Shown: positions 24,372 through 37,130 of the stretch, in pieces
How the letters are laid out: every line of letters begins with the position of its first letter
Position numbering within the stretch: the stretch's first letter is position 1
Assembly (NCBI RefSeq): GCF_932276165.1
Contig: NC_063997.1
Location: 134,001-198,000, forward strand
Direction of reading: 5' to 3'
DNA: 64,000 nt
Origin: Plutella xylostella
Taxonomy: Eukaryota > Arthropoda > Insecta > Lepidoptera > Plutellidae
Program-made: the position numbers and the translations under genes
The notes under the pieces: model-generated
Seen by the model: only the letters and a program-made list of their open reading frames with translations
Told to the model about the DNA's origin: nothing
The model's database searches: none

Positions 24372-25963
24372 CACTGCCGGGCAATGAAATAGTTCCACCC
24401 ACAAAATGCCGACAAACACCTTAATATCTCTTAAGATAGAGAACCTAGCTTCATGAATTAAAAAGTTTGATGAAATATAGTTTATTATGCAAACATTTTT
24501 AAATTTAAACTCTTTTTAATAGTGTTTTTTTCGAAGCCATGGATAAAAAAAGATAAGAAGGAAAATTTTGGGGTTTGAAAATTTAGGAATACATTTGTTT
24601 CGTTTTTAGTTTTTATTTTTATTTCATTATTTTTTTTGTCGTTGTGAAAGAATTATAAAATTGGGAAGTCTTACGGCTCTCGTACCCATAAATCATGCCT
24701 TTATCACGCGAGGATTGTGCGAGAATCATCACCATGGTGGAAATGGGAACCAGCCAAAGAAATGCGGCCACAATAATGGGCCTGACTCATACTACTGTAC
24801 GACGAGTGATCTAAAGGTTTAGGGGGTCTGGATTAAACCTGAGAAGACCAGGTACTGGCAAGCCAAGGTGCACAACAGTCCGAAAAGATCGATTAATTGC
24901 GGAAATCATGTTAAGAAATCGACATCAGACGGGAGTAGCCGTTCAACAACAACTTCTACAAGTTCGAATGGAGTCAATAAGCGAGTGGACAGTCAGGAGA
25001 CGTCTTGCCGAAAGAAGATTAAAGCTTTACAGGCCAGCAATTGGCCTAAAACTGAAACGGCATCATAAAGTTGCCCGATTACGATACGCCCGTGATCATA
25101 CAGAATGGGGCGAGGACGAATGGAGCAGAGTGATGTTCTCATATGAGTCACAATTTATGCTGTACCATCACGATGGGAGGGAAATAGTATACCGACAACC
25201 AGGAGATCATTTTTCACAAGTATATTTTGAAGAAAAAGTGGCACACGGCGGAGGCAGCCTTCACGTGTGTGCGGGTATCTCTGCAGAGGGTCGAACGGCG
25301 TTAGTTCCAATCGAGAACGGGAACATAACTACTGTGAGATACATCAATGTGGTCCTCAATGAACATGCTGGTCCATTTTTGGCCAATATGGGCGAGAATG
25401 CCATGTTCATGCACGATAATGCACGGGCGCACACTGCTCAAGTTGTAAATGAGTATCTTCGTGACGTAGTAATCTACAATATTTAGTGGCCAGAAAGGAG
25501 CCCCGATTTGAATCCCATTAAGCATGCTTGGGACGAGCTTCACAGACCTGTGAGAGACCGAGATCCACCTCCAATTACACTTCGTGGCTTGAAAGACGCG
25601 CTCATCAAAGAATGGGAGAACATTCCTCAGCATATGCTGAAGAATCTGGTATTCAGCATACCCAATCGCGTAGAAGCTGTATTGAGAGCACATGGAGGAA
25701 ACACCAAGTACTGAGTTATCAAAATACCACGTTTACACCTAATAAACGCATAATTAGAGATTTTGTTTTATTTGCCAAATGCCCCATTTTTTTAAAAACA
25801 TTTAATTTAAATTTTAATTGCAATATTTAAGTTTTTGCATGGGAATATTCTGATGCGCAATTAAATATTCTACAATATTGCAGAAGGCGTCATTTAGCTA
25901 GCATTTTCCGTTTAGGAGTAATTTGGTGTTATATCAGTGGAACTATTTCATTGCCCGGCAGTG
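24372..25963 (+). mobile_element. Tc1-like transposon, complete ends, inactive
   Basis: A 1,592-bp element with inverted ends starting CACTGCCGGGCAATGAAA and a TA target duplication at 24370-24371 and 25964-25965. It carries one plus-strand transposase reading frame that has been inactivated (see the pseudogene). Related ends occur in the MITE at 5233-5465 and the relic at 58208-58377, so this family has been amplified in the genome. Confidence 0.95.
24695..25714 (+). pseudogene. Tc1-type DDE transposase, broken
   Basis: From the ATG at 24695 to the TGA at 25712-25714 there are 339 residue positions with no frameshift, the usual Tc1 transposase length. A helix-turn-helix-like N-terminus (residues 1-70) is followed by the DDE domain. 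There are two in-frame stops: TAA at 24812-24814 (residue 40) and TAG at 25484-25486 (residue 264). The catalytic triad is also damaged. The first Asp, expected in an FSDES-like motif, is Tyr at residue 150 (FSYES). The second, Asp 241 in MHDNARAHT, is intact. The third, expected as Glu in NPIEH, is Lys at residue 276 (NPIKH). Asp 241 and Lys 276 keep the 34-residue spacing of the DD34E group. The copy cannot encode an active enzyme. Confidence 0.95.
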
Positions 25964-25965
25964 TA

Positions 25966-26410
25966 TTATTATGCTTTTAAAGTACAGACTAACCTATTTA
26001 GATAGAATTTAATCTAACCTAACCGACTTACCTGAAATAAACAACTATTTGTTGTATAAGTTATGTAGTTTTACTCCTAAATAGCATATATTTTACGTGG
26101 AAGGGATTACTGTACTTAGGCTAGTGTGAGTAAATAAGTAATGTGCAAGTGTGAAGTCCAGACTGCAGGTACCCAGGGCCTCGCGACTATAATATAGTAA
26201 CTACTGAGCGCCCGACATATTTGCTAGGACTCGTTCATTTCTGAGAGTGTTTCATAAATTTTAAGAAGTATCTGGACAAGGAAGCTCTGATGCGTACGTC
26301 TCGGTTCACTGAGTCGTTGTGATATCACGACCTTTTATTTATAATTAATGCATACATCCATAGCAGCTGTAGTGACATGACCCTTAAAAAATCCATAAGA
26401 CCACAAGCCC
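25966..26410. other. Non-coding spacer
   Basis: AT-rich, nothing recognised. Confidence 0.5.
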
Positions 26411-26540
26411 TTCGCCATTCTCGGTTAGATCATAACCATTAGTTCATCAATTTTACGTCATCTCCATTTTCAATTCTTGACAGATGTGTTAAAAGTCAAC
26501 CACTAATCTCTGGTTATGATCTAACAGAGCATGGCAAAAT
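26411..26540. mobile_element. MITE with inverted ends (about 130 bp)
   Basis: GTTAGATCATAACC near 26424 is mirrored by GGTTATGATCTAAC near 26511-26524. The match extends outward imperfectly (TTCGCCATTCTCG against TTTTGCCATGCTCT). It has no coding capacity. The exact boundaries and target duplication are uncertain. Confidence 0.7.
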
Positions 26541-26924
26541 GCCAATGTAAATTATAATGACAAAGGACAATCAATTTCATATTTGTTCAGCTTTTCCTGA
26601 AAACTATTATTGAAGCGGATGAAGTAGTTGTTTACTTCGACTGCGATGGCAAACATAATTAAATCCTCTTATGTTTTTAATTTTCGCAAACATTTCGCAT
26701 GTGACATTTAAAAGCCACATTGTGAACCGTATACCTAAACGCTGAGTATATATAGTATGTGTAGATGTGCAGCGATTTAATAGTATGTGTAGTGTGAAGA
26801 TAAAAGCCACAATATCAGGTATTCTGCAAGAGAGCATGTTTATGTGGCATAAATCTTACAAGTTTTGTTTCAACATTTTGTATATAGAATCTATATTTCA
26901 CTTAGAGCACGACAATACTCGAAG

Positions 26925-27025
26925 TTAAAAGAAGCCGTCCCGAGACGGCGTAGCACTCGGAGGATATTGTCACGGCCGGGAACTGAACTCGAGACCTTTG
27001 CCTTTAGTCAGTGTACTGTGTACAA
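26925..27025 (-). repeat. Degenerate SINE relic
   Basis: On the minus strand AGGTCTCGAGTTCAGTTCCC resembles a decayed tRNA B-box followed by GGC, as in tRNA-derived SINEs. The downstream GC-rich segment (about 26935-26985) would be the SINE body. No target duplication was found. Confidence 0.4.
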
Positions 27026-27889
27026 TGTACATACCTATAACCGTAAAAAATACTCAATAAATAAGGTACAAAATAATATTAAATACTGACTGGAAATAAC
27101 AAATCCCTTAAAATCTAGGCTTAAAAGTTATGATTGAAAGGGATTACTGGGTTATATTGTGCGCCGTGCGTTGTGATGTGAGGAATAATGGGCTGAGCCG
27201 GCGGGTAGGTGCCGCGCCATTATTTTGCGTATGACGCACTTGATCGTTGTATAACGGAATATTTTTATAAACTTTTAAATATTTTTATATCCTAACTGTC
27301 TAATGATGAGGATTTTACGTATAATGATTTGGGTGTGTATTTAAGTATGTAAAATTATTGGAAATAGTAACAAAATGATTGCGTGTGTATAATAAAAGCT
27401 CAGAGCTAGCTCCGTTTATAAAAAAAAAACATAATGAAATGAGTGTCATCAGCAGTAAATTGATTTATGAAGTAAATAATTAAAGTTAATTAACATTCTC
27501 TGCGGTGCTGTAAAAGAGGACACGTTTTTTTTATTGGACTTAAAGTAACTCAATGATCATCAGTGAGATAACCGAAGTCACTAAATGCGGCATTTCTCCT
27601 CAGATTACATCTGCGTACTCCGGCGGGTCTCAGATACTTTCATATAAAGGCACGTAATCTCATTATTACTTTCATTATGAAACAATATTGAAGGTCGGAG
27701 ATATTGTGATACAAAAGTGAGAGTGGCTTTACACCAGAGAGCGCATAAAACGTTCTTAAACTTTAATGGAATTTTAATCCGCAAGATACTTACGAGCGAG
27801 CTCCAGCGAACAGTGGGAATGCCCTTGCACAAGGCATTCACAAACTGATCAACAGATATGGAATGTGCTTTTACTTGCATGCTTAGTCT
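27026..27889. other. Non-coding spacer
   Basis: No gene recognised; a GC patch near 27190-27220. Confidence 0.5.
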
Positions 27890-28005
27890 CACTACTGTAA
27901 TGCCCGAAGGGGTAGTCAGAGCTACAGAGCTGGCTCCTTACGCAAATAGTGGTAGACACATCTATGGGTGGCTCGCAAGAGAGACACCTAATTTTCGCAG
28001 TTAAA
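27890..28005 (-). repeat. SINE-body-like relic
   Basis: GTAATGCCCGAAGGGGTAG..CAGAG resembles the CTCCCTTGCGGGGTAGGCAGAG segment of the SINE at 517-779. The tRNA-like head is not recognisable. Confidence 0.35.
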
Positions 28006-31000
28006 TTTGTACTCAAGTGACAGGTTGCTAACTGTATCGCCAAAATGAGTACAATGATCTTGGGCGAAACATTATAAGTTTACATTGGAACATGCTAATA
28101 TTTAAAGCCACAGCCTTTCAAACGAGAGGACGAGGGTTTAACCGTTACGTCAACTTTTACGTGATTAGTTTTAGTTACCATTGTCTTGACAAAGTAGTTA
28201 TTTAATGCTAGTTATTGTTTAGATGACAATAAGAAGAATAAGAGGAGTCCAGAGTATTCGGTAACAGCTGTAGTTACGCGCCTCGGCAGCGGCGGCGGCG
28301 GCGCGCACGACCCCCGCGGTAGAAAGCCCCCGCGGCCGCGGCGCAGTCACGACCAGCTTTCCTCCATCACGACGGATCGCGGATCACATTCCGAATTGGA
28401 TTACAGCTGTAATGGAAATATGGCTCATCTCACAATATGCCTATTTGTGTAGTGACGACAACAAGACGTGTACTTAGTTTAGTACTTGGCGTACCTCTAG
28501 GAATAATCGATAAGTACGCAATAATAAATGCATTTCTTAAACAACAACAAACCGTAAATGTACCTATAAACGTAGCCAAGAGGATGTGTGCTGACTTCTC
28601 GTGTGGTTTCTTTTTAAACTATACTTCAGTGTGTTTTCATTCTTCATTCATAAAAAGCTAATGTATGATTGTACTGATTAGTTTACTAACATGACTTCTT
28701 ATCATGCAGTTTTATTGTGTGTTGTACTGAAACATGCATTTACTGATAAGATGTGTCTTATCCGTGGTGTAGGTTTGTAGCTAAGCTAGGTCTAGGTTCA
28801 TATTCCTATGCAATAAATCTTCTATTATATTGAAAGATGTAAACCTGCTTATTTATGCCAATTTGTCATTGTGATTGTGCTCCAGCAGAATACGACGACA
28901 TGGCCCTGTGTGTCCCTTTATCGTAAGATTCACGAGACAATAAGCTCTTATCAAGTGTTTTCTTTTAACAGTTACACTTTCGTTGTACTTAGGTACTTAT
29001 CGGCCCTCGAATGTTGACTTTCACAGAGTGCCTGCGCAGTCCGGAGTGCGGACCTCCGCAACAATTTCGAGTATTTTGAATAATGTAATGTAACGCCATC
29101 GCTGTTGGGAAAGCTTGAATTTGTTTATTTATTTAGGTACCTACAATTTCCAATTCAATCATATAGGAAAAACTAAATTTAACTAAGTATGTGTCCTTAC
29201 TTAATGGTTGATCAACAATTCAATTACTTACCTATAAGTAATAGCTTTTACCCTTGTCTAAGCTTTTATCCGAATCTGTAGAACTGAATAATAGAACGGT
29301 AACTATAAGATGAATAACAAGTGGGAAGTCAGGTACTTGACGGTACTTAACACAAAATAATCAAAATACCTATACTATTCAACTATAAAAAGTGCATATT
29401 AAAAAAAAAGTACTTATTACCAAAATCCATGCACTTAATCCAGATTTGATACTCGTTACTATTTAGGGGAAAAATATGATAAGAACATACGAGTATTTCC
29501 CATCTCAATATAAACCTTGTAATAATAAAGCCCACAGCAACAGGCATAAATAAAGAGCTTAAACGATTTAGGCTTAATTCACAGGTATTTGTCCGCTGTA
29601 GCGTTCATTTGATAGCTGAAAAAGTGCTTTTAATCATACCCAGGGTCATCATCCGCGGCCGCGCCCGGCACAGCGGGGACCAACAGTAGAGACATTTAGC
29701 CCCAAGCCGACCTAACCTCCTGTACAGTATAAATAATAATAAACTACTGAAAAGCGGCAGCGGGCATACATGACAGTAGTATACTGTGATTTATAGCCCA
29801 GTAGACAACCTTCCTGTATCCAACTGAAAGTCAGGGGTTGTGATAGAGAAAATATCTTGAATATCCACAGATTTATAGACATGAGCATATTGCAACAAAA
29901 CAATAATTTATCATGAGGCTTCGTACCTACATAAATCGGACTCGGTACCGCTTCTACCATTATCTATACTGTATTGTTTGTATGGTGAAAGAGTGTAAAA
30001 CGGCCAATTAGTAAGGGATTAAATACGTATAGTGTACATTTACACAGCAGATAACTGGGGCAGGGGGGCCATGGCCACAGTGGGCGTCGGAGTCGTCAGG
30101 TTACGTAAATTATGGTAGGTATTGTATTGTTTTGTTTGATTTTCTTAAACGATTACCATATTTTGAAGAATGTAGCTCCAAATACGAAAAATCCAAAAAC
30201 AATATTCATTTAGAAACTAACAATGTAGAACCTTGTTTAGTTTAGCCCCTATATCTATAAGGATAACTAAACTTTCACCGCCGCTGCACCGTCTACATTT
30301 AGCCATAATTATAACATAATTATGACGTTATGTTAACGTTTTCAACGCAATTTCTACCTTTATCACATAGGTTTACGCAATCAATTGTCTTAAGTATATA
30401 TAAACTTAATTTAGCATGAATTGTTAGTTATATGATTTCTCCGCGGTTTACTGAGTATCCTGCACCCACTACACGTGGCCCCGGCTGCTGCGCCACCGCC
30501 GCCGCCTCCGGGGAAGCCCCACGAGCCCCACTGAGCTACTCTTGAAACCACATCGCTTCAGAAGTAGCTTTCAACTAACTTCTCTGCTTAGCTGTTGAAT
30601 CTAATAGAGCATGGGTACGTATTGTCTTGAATTCACCTACAGACCTTTGTGCAAGCAGGGACCTTGTTTGTGCTGCTTCAAATATAAAATATGTATATTA
30701 TTTTTGTTTCACAAATCTGTAGGTAAGTACCTTTTTATCGTCTACCTTTAATAGGTAAAAATATTCAAGTAGGTATGTGTAATATCATAATATGAGGTGA
30801 AATGTGAGCGTTGTAAGTGCAGTGAAGTTCAGTAGCCGGGCGGAACTAGCGGCACAACTCTAGGAGGGGTTGCGTGGGGTGGGCGACGCGACGCTACGCA
30901 TGCCGCTACGTTACGACACTAATCAGTGTTCATGAATGACAAACTGTATTAAACTGTAAGGAAATACGAAATTCACGATAGATGCATTCAGAGACTATAA

Positions 31001-33386
31001 GTTTTTTTACTTTTGTAATTACTATATACTTAACTAATATATGTCATGGGTTTACGGGAAACCCTGCTTTTCACGTAATTCATAACCGTAATTTCGTTTC
31101 TTAACTCAATTTAAGAGACGTTCATTAAGTAGGTATGTAAGTAGTTATTGGCATTGGTGTTCTACTATAAATCTAGTCTTATTATAAAATACCGATGATT
31201 ATTGGACAGATAATATTTAATCGGATTTACTATACCTAAGTAGTATGTGTGTTGCGGTTGCAGAGTTGATCCAAGCAGAAGCTATATCGGAAGTGTCGTC
31301 ACGCAGGCCACGCGGCGGGGTGCGGGGTGCGAGGTGCTGCGGCCTCGCCCGGGGACTCTCGCCTCGGTCCATAGTGAGTCACTGGAGTCCTCACACTCAC
31401 CTGACCGCAACATCGTTAATAGCAAATGGAACTGGTTCCATCTCACGCGGATTACTCACTGTTGTGCCAGTGATCCGCTGACTCACAGTAGCAGATTAAC
31501 GAAGGATGATGTGTTACTCATATTTAATAAGTCGTATCAGAAGACTTATTAATTTATAAAAGAACTGAAACTGATCAAATGTAGGTACTTACCTGGATGT
31601 TGATGCAAATCAATAGTTAGGCCTGCCCACGGTGGTGTAAAATTAACTTAATATGTAGATATAAACGTCGATGAATGTGTTCAGCCGTACCAACTTAGGC
31701 AGAAGAATTCATGAGTGGATTGCACTCACCGTTCTGCTCCTGACTGATACTAATATGATAAATAACCCACCAAATCATTATTCTTATTTCTTTATTCTTA
31801 TTTATCATCCCATCGCCTAGCTTCAGTTAAAATATTTATTTGTCTCATTGAGATATTCCAAAAGTTAACTGTGTAACATAATTTTTACGTGATAATATTT
31901 CCACGTACCTACATACGAGTACTAACGTTATTTTAATAAACTGTTTTTTTTTCAGTTAAATATATATTGTCGTTGTGTCTGATCGCTTAAAATTTCACAT
32001 TATAAATACTTACTTATTTGCAAAAATATTGTATGAGTAATTAACGTTCTATAATTTTAACTGATGAAGTCAACAGGAAATCACGGAATTTCTCTATTCC
32101 AAATTGATTTTAAAATTTCACCCTTTAGAGTTATTATAATAATAAATGAATGGGCACCTCGAGGCTCCCACGCACCTAGCGTGGTGTACAATGGCGGCTC
32201 TCCGCAACAACAAACACTTGGACCGAACTTGAGTAAAACATTTACTCAGAGTTAGTTGGGAACAAAGCAAAGGGCAACGGCGCTGAAGCAATAAATAATG
32301 AATTTAAACACTGAAACGAGAGTACGGCAAACACAACATTTATTCAGTAACTTAATTTGGTTTTACGGGTGTTCTAAGATGCAAAAAAATACGCTTTTTT
32401 GCATGTTTCAAAAATCTAGTTCAGTTAAATAAAATGAAAAGAAAGGTATATTTTTCCAGGTTAAATTATTCCATTCGAGATCGTTGCCCACCGCGAGTGT
32501 GAACACCGGGCATGCATCGGGGTCGCTGCTAATGCTAATGCTCTGCACGATTAATTAGTGTGATTAGGTTCAGCGATCTTGTATCTTGTATGCGGCGGAG
32601 TTCTATCAGTGAACAAGTTAATGTGCTCCCTGAAAAACACCTGCTGAAAAGGTCATAATTTGCGCAAAATAGATTGTTTACAGGGCCTTAGGGATTGTTT
32701 ATAGGGTTAACTGTACATATACAATCGACCCATCGACATTCGACACAACCATAAGTATCTGAATTTTTAAATAATATAATAATGTAAATAACTTCAATGT
32801 TGTGTATTAATAAATTCATCGTTATTTTAAAGGCATGTGTTATGTCCTAGTGGCTGCATTAAGCAGAACGAGAGCGTCCACTTCCAAATGATGTTGATTT
32901 CCGCCGGAGCCAGGATCTCGCTCATTTCTTACATATTTTACACTCACAGAGCCCGCGGCGGCCGTGTGTGCTCATTTACATTATTCATGCTAATATATCA
33001 TAAACTTTAGTATGAGAAATATGATAATTTAGATAAGTATGTCGGATATGCGCTGTTGTGAAGTAATTCTGTTTTCATTTTGATAGACGGACACCTCTTT
33101 AACTCCTGTGCGTGAGAGATGCCGTAAAAGTATGCATATCAGAGATTGTTATATAGTCTTCAAACAAAATAGATGTATAATCGGTAATGGTAACGTTATG
33201 TATGTAGTAGCTTTATCAATAGCACCATTTAAAATTTGTTTGATAAAAGTTAAGTCAAGGTTTTTAACCTGGTTAAGATATAATTTAGATTGATTACACT
33301 AAGTAGTTATGATATTGCAGGCGTCTCTGATCCACGGCGGACACGTGCCGGCGGCGCGTAGTCGTAATCAACCGCGTGTACCGGAA
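28006..33386. other. Long non-coding stretch with GC islands
   Basis: No gene is supported in 5.4 kb. GC-rich patches occur at about 28280-28395, 29640-29690, 30470-30530, 30830-30910 and 31290-31400. A short hairpin, ATGCAAAAAA and its inverse, sits at 32379-32404. Longer frames in the patches lack domains and start/stop context. Confidence 0.45.
28284..28305. repeat. GGC tract in GC island
   Basis: CAGCGGCGGCGGCGGCGCGC within an island that extends to about 28395. Confidence 0.85.
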
Positions 33387-33678
33387 GGGTTAGTCTAGCT
33401 TCACAACAAACGAACGAACGAGAGCCTTCATTCAGACGAAGTTTAAAAGTTTACGTTTTCTCCTGTCATCTGCATACATTATCTGTCAAATGTTTCATGA
33501 TAGTTTCCATTAGAGGCGCCACTTAGTATACAAGAAAACGTAAACTTTTATAGTTTTCGACAAACTATCAAACCTGTAAGGACTAGACCTACAGTTGGTA
33601 CGTTTAATGCATCGAGAGAGAGTCGTGGTTAACGCAGCAGCGCTCCGACACTACGTTTTAGTAAGCTAGAGTGACCCC
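33387..33678. mobile_element. GGGTTAGTCTAGCTT-family repeat, copy 1
   Basis: Starts GGGTTAGTCTAGCTT and ends AAGCTAGAGTGACCCC, forming short inverted ends. It shares an internal core (CGTTTAATGCATCGAG..AGAGTCGTGGTTA) with copies at 34158-34289 and 49109-49235. This copy is longer because a second small MITE is inserted at 33446-33548. Confidence 0.75.
33446..33548. mobile_element. Nested TA-flanked MITE (103 bp)
   Basis: AAAGTTTACGTTTTCT on the left is perfectly mirrored by AGAAAACGTAAACTTT on the right. TA abuts both ends (33444-33445 and 33549-33550). It interrupts the larger repeat, which is uninterrupted in copies 2 and 3. Confidence 0.82.
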
Positions 33679-33750
33679 TCAGAACGGCGCGGCTGCATAG
33701 ATCTTGGCCCTTAATTCCATTTGCCTGTGATGTGGTGTCCGCTTCTTGCA

Positions 33751-33766
33751 CCGCCGCCGCCGCCGT
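33751..33766. repeat. (CCG)5 tract
   Basis: Short uninterrupted CCG run. Confidence 0.85.
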
Positions 33767-34157
33767 CCGACATGACTCAAAGTAAATTACATGCGACCGC
33801 ATATTATACAGGAGAAAACATAGATGGAGCAGCAAATTGCAACTAGAGGAAAAGTATAAGAAAAATGCCGTTTTCTTAATTTAATGGCCATTTTTTTCCA
33901 TGTTTAATTTCATTGCAACTGAATAATATTCCAGTAACGAAAGTTTTCTGGTGTTCAGAAAAAAACGATGAAGTTTTGTGTGTTGTTGAGGAGCACTTGG
34001 GACGCTCCGTCCGATATGGCATTCTATGTGTATTATTTATTTATTTATTATGTATAGATATATGTTATGTACTTATTTAGGTACGCGGGAGTGCCGGCTG
34101 CTGATGATGCACTCAACGACGTTGTGAATGCTCAGGGTTGGTGCTGCTATATTGATA

Positions 34158-34289
34158 GGGTTAGTCTAGCTTAGGAAAAAAAATAACGATAGAGCTTTCA
34201 TGCAATCGGCACGTTTAATACAGCGAGGTAGAGTCGTGGTTAGCAAAGCAGCATTCCCAAACTTAGTTTTTAATAAGCTAGAGTGGGGG
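34158..34289. mobile_element. GGGTTAGTCTAGCTT-family repeat, copy 2
   Basis: Compact copy, about 132 bp, with the same ends (GGGTTAGTCTAGCTTA..TAAGCTAGAGTG) and the AGAGTCGTGGTTAGC core, without the insertion seen in copy 1. Confidence 0.78.
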
Positions 34290-35631
34290 CCCATAGTGGC
34301 ATCATACTCGTAATGTATTTGTATTTGCAGTTAATTTATTTTGTCAGGGCAGAATACTGATTGGCAAGTGATGTGAGGATGCTTCTAGAGTGAAGGGAGT
34401 GCTTCCAGACATTACGCAGTGAGAGAAGTCACTCCACTTGTATTCAATAACCTGCCGACGACAGGTTAGATCATCATGCTCCTCAAAGCTGTAGTCAGAT
34501 ACCGATTCATTCATATTAAAGTTTAATAAGAAACTTAGTCATGTACGTACACACAACGAATTAAAAAATAAGTAAAAACTGTCTAAGGTGAAAACGATTA
34601 TTATAAAATTTACATAACAAATCTTTATTTGCAAAAAAACACGGTCGGCATAATGGATGATACAATTTACAATTTAGAGTCACATGCAATAGAAAGAAGA
34701 TGTTCAGAACCCCGCAACCTCATATAGTTCCCGTGGCGGCTTCCGGCGCGGTAGTCATGCCCCGCGGGCGGCGGGATCCGGCCATTATCTACACGCGTAC
34801 AGCTCCACATCACAACGCTAATCTCGCTACATTTCTCAACGAGCATAGAGCCACGAGACCAGGGGCCGGGTCCGCTACGCGATGGCAGGGGTGATGGTGT
34901 GGCAAACGAACAGTTATAGATGTAACACTTGTGTACTATTTTAAAGATAAAAACCCTAAATAATGTTATTTTGATAAGTTACTAACTACTTTTGTGTACT
35001 ATATCAGTGAGTGACCACTGATCCTCATCTTACAGGTTTTTACCTAGTTTGAGTATCAGGGGACATATTATTCATGCATATAGCTTACAGCCTAAATCTA
35101 TGCTTGTTAACTTTGTTTTTTTTTTTTGTAATTAAGTTTAAGTTTGGCTATGAAATAAATTATTATTTATTTATTATTATTATTTATTTACTATAAGCAA
35201 ACTGAACACATAGTAAAGCTTTCAAATATTTCGAAAGTTTTTTTTCATTGTTTTTAAGAATAACATCAACAAAATTTTGTAGAAAGGGCCCACTTTTTGA
35301 ATTTCATTCGTTCTCTTATGTATGCATAATTTGAAGAATGCATGTTGTTGGAGTGACGTAGTGGCCGCAGGCTGGCTGCATGTTGCCTACTTGCTGGCTG
35401 CGTGCTGGTGGTGTGAGGAGGAAGCGGCTCCGGGCGACGGGAGCTTCCGCCGACCCGCACGACGCACGACGTATCTTGTTAGCAGCAGCAATATTTGGAG
35501 CTATGACTGTGGTATGCAGCATGCTGATGGCATAATAGTTATACAGTGGAAGAAGTTTATTTCAAAAAACACACAGAAACAACACAAAAAAATAAAAAAA
35601 AGGTTAAAAACTTATAAAAAACGAACGTGAC
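34290..35631. other. Non-coding spacer
   Basis: No gene supported. GC patches at 34720-34890 and 35355-35470; the rest is AT-rich with T-runs. Confidence 0.5.
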
Positions 35632-35690
35632 TGTTGCTTCCCGGTGCTGTAAAAGATTTTAGCTCAGCTTGATGCAGTGGTTGGCCATTA
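35632..35690 (-). repeat. Partial duplicate of LINE 3' segment
   Basis: GCTTCCCGGTGCTGTAAAAG..AGCTCAGCTTGATGCAGTGG repeats the sequence at about 35790-35845, roughly 155 bp away in the same orientation. Confidence 0.75.
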
Positions 35691-35705
35691 TTTTTTAATT
35701 TTTTT

Positions 35706-35850
35706 TATGTAGCCATTTCAGTGTCCCACTGCTGGGCAAAGGCCTCCCCATGTTTACTCCACACGTCTCTATTGTCGACCACCACGTGGTGCTTCCCGGT
35801 GCGGAAAAAGGTTCTAGCTCAGCTTGATGCAGTGGTAGGCCATAGCGCTG
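35706..35850 (-). mobile_element. LINE (RTE-like) 3' end fragment
   Basis: The minus strand reads ..WSKHGEAFAQQWDTEMAT followed by TAA and an A-rich tail. The GEAFAQQW-type C-terminus just before a short 3' end is typical of lepidopteran RTE-like retrotransposons. The copy is severely 5'-truncated, and the frame upstream is broken. Confidence 0.7.
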
Positions 35851-37130
35851 GTTTTTATTTTATGTTGTTTGTGTTGTTTCTGTGTGTGTTTGAAATAGAT
35901 GGTTTTTCTTCCTTTCTTTAACAATTTTCAAAGCGAAAAAAGAGCTCATAGAAATTTATGTAAAAGTTTTGAAATTAAGCTTGCATGTAGAGATTTATGG
36001 AAAAAGATGTGATATTTCAGAAAACAAGTTTTGTTGTTGATGCAGTACAGATTTATTTTAACCGTAAATGGAATCCCATGATCTTTCTGAGTTCATATTG
36101 GTGTAGGTAACAGTCGCGAGTACATACATCTGCAGGTATATAGGCTACATAAACTATGTATCACATCTACGTACACCATATAGGCGGCAGATGTGGCGTT
36201 GAATGCGAGTGCACTTCCGTGAGAAATGTTATGTTCAATTCGCCTTTTTTCTTTTAATTGTATTCTGGGATAGCATTCGTATCATTCGTTGAGACGATTG
36301 TGCCTAGAAACACTGTCTAGTGACTCTACATAGAGTCTTGTGAGGTGGTCGACAACTAACGGCTGGCTTTTGTTGGGTAATCCGTACAGATATATAGCCT
36401 TATAGCAATCAGTTCTATTGAACTATGAATGTAAACATACGATCACGTTTGGGGCGAATCGGCTATAAGACTTCTAAGAATAAACACAAAACTTCGAAAG
36501 TGCAAACAGAATCAGACCAAACAGTGAGGTTTGAGGTCATTAAACTAAAGTAGAGACTGAAGAAGGATAAATTAAGTGCTAAGCCAATGATTCTTTATGT
36601 GCGTAGCTACATACCTACAAAATACTCCAGAGAAGTTGTAGCATATCTTGCAACCGTTTTTGATGTTTTCTTCTAATGCACTATTAGTGTGGTTGGCTTC
36701 ACACCCACATACCTGCCACCCAGTCAGCAGTGTGCAGCCATGATCCAGCGAGCTGGAGCGTGCTATCGCCGGCATCTCACTACCTGTGGCACAGATTACA
36801 CACTAGTTACTAGTTACTACTGCACCCGCGGCGCCTTCCTACAGGCTGGCTGCGGCACCACGGTCGCCCAACTCGATGTGATGTGACGTCAGAGAGGCGG
36901 ATGAGACACTGGTAGTGCCGCGGGCTGGCTAAATTACTCCTGGAACTACCCGTAGTATCGGGAGGTTATTAACGTTGACAGGAAGGAAATTCATTTTGGT
37001 GTTGGAAAGGGCTAAGTGCATACTTCGTATGGAAGTAGGTATACATACATATGTTAGACGTTGCGTTGCACCAACGAGTGAAAATTTTCAGCTTTTAAAG
37101 TTGCTTATTGTTATGTTAGCTTACTGAATA
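35851..37130. other. Non-coding spacer
   Basis: No gene recognised. GC-rich patch at about 36690-36910. Confidence 0.5.

Noticed and set aside
12459..28355. Shared 15-mer GCGCAGTCACGACCA at 12459-12473 and 28341-28355 in two GC islands
   Set aside because: A few exact 15-bp matches are expected by chance among all position pairs in 64 kb on both strands, so this alone is not evidence for a common element.
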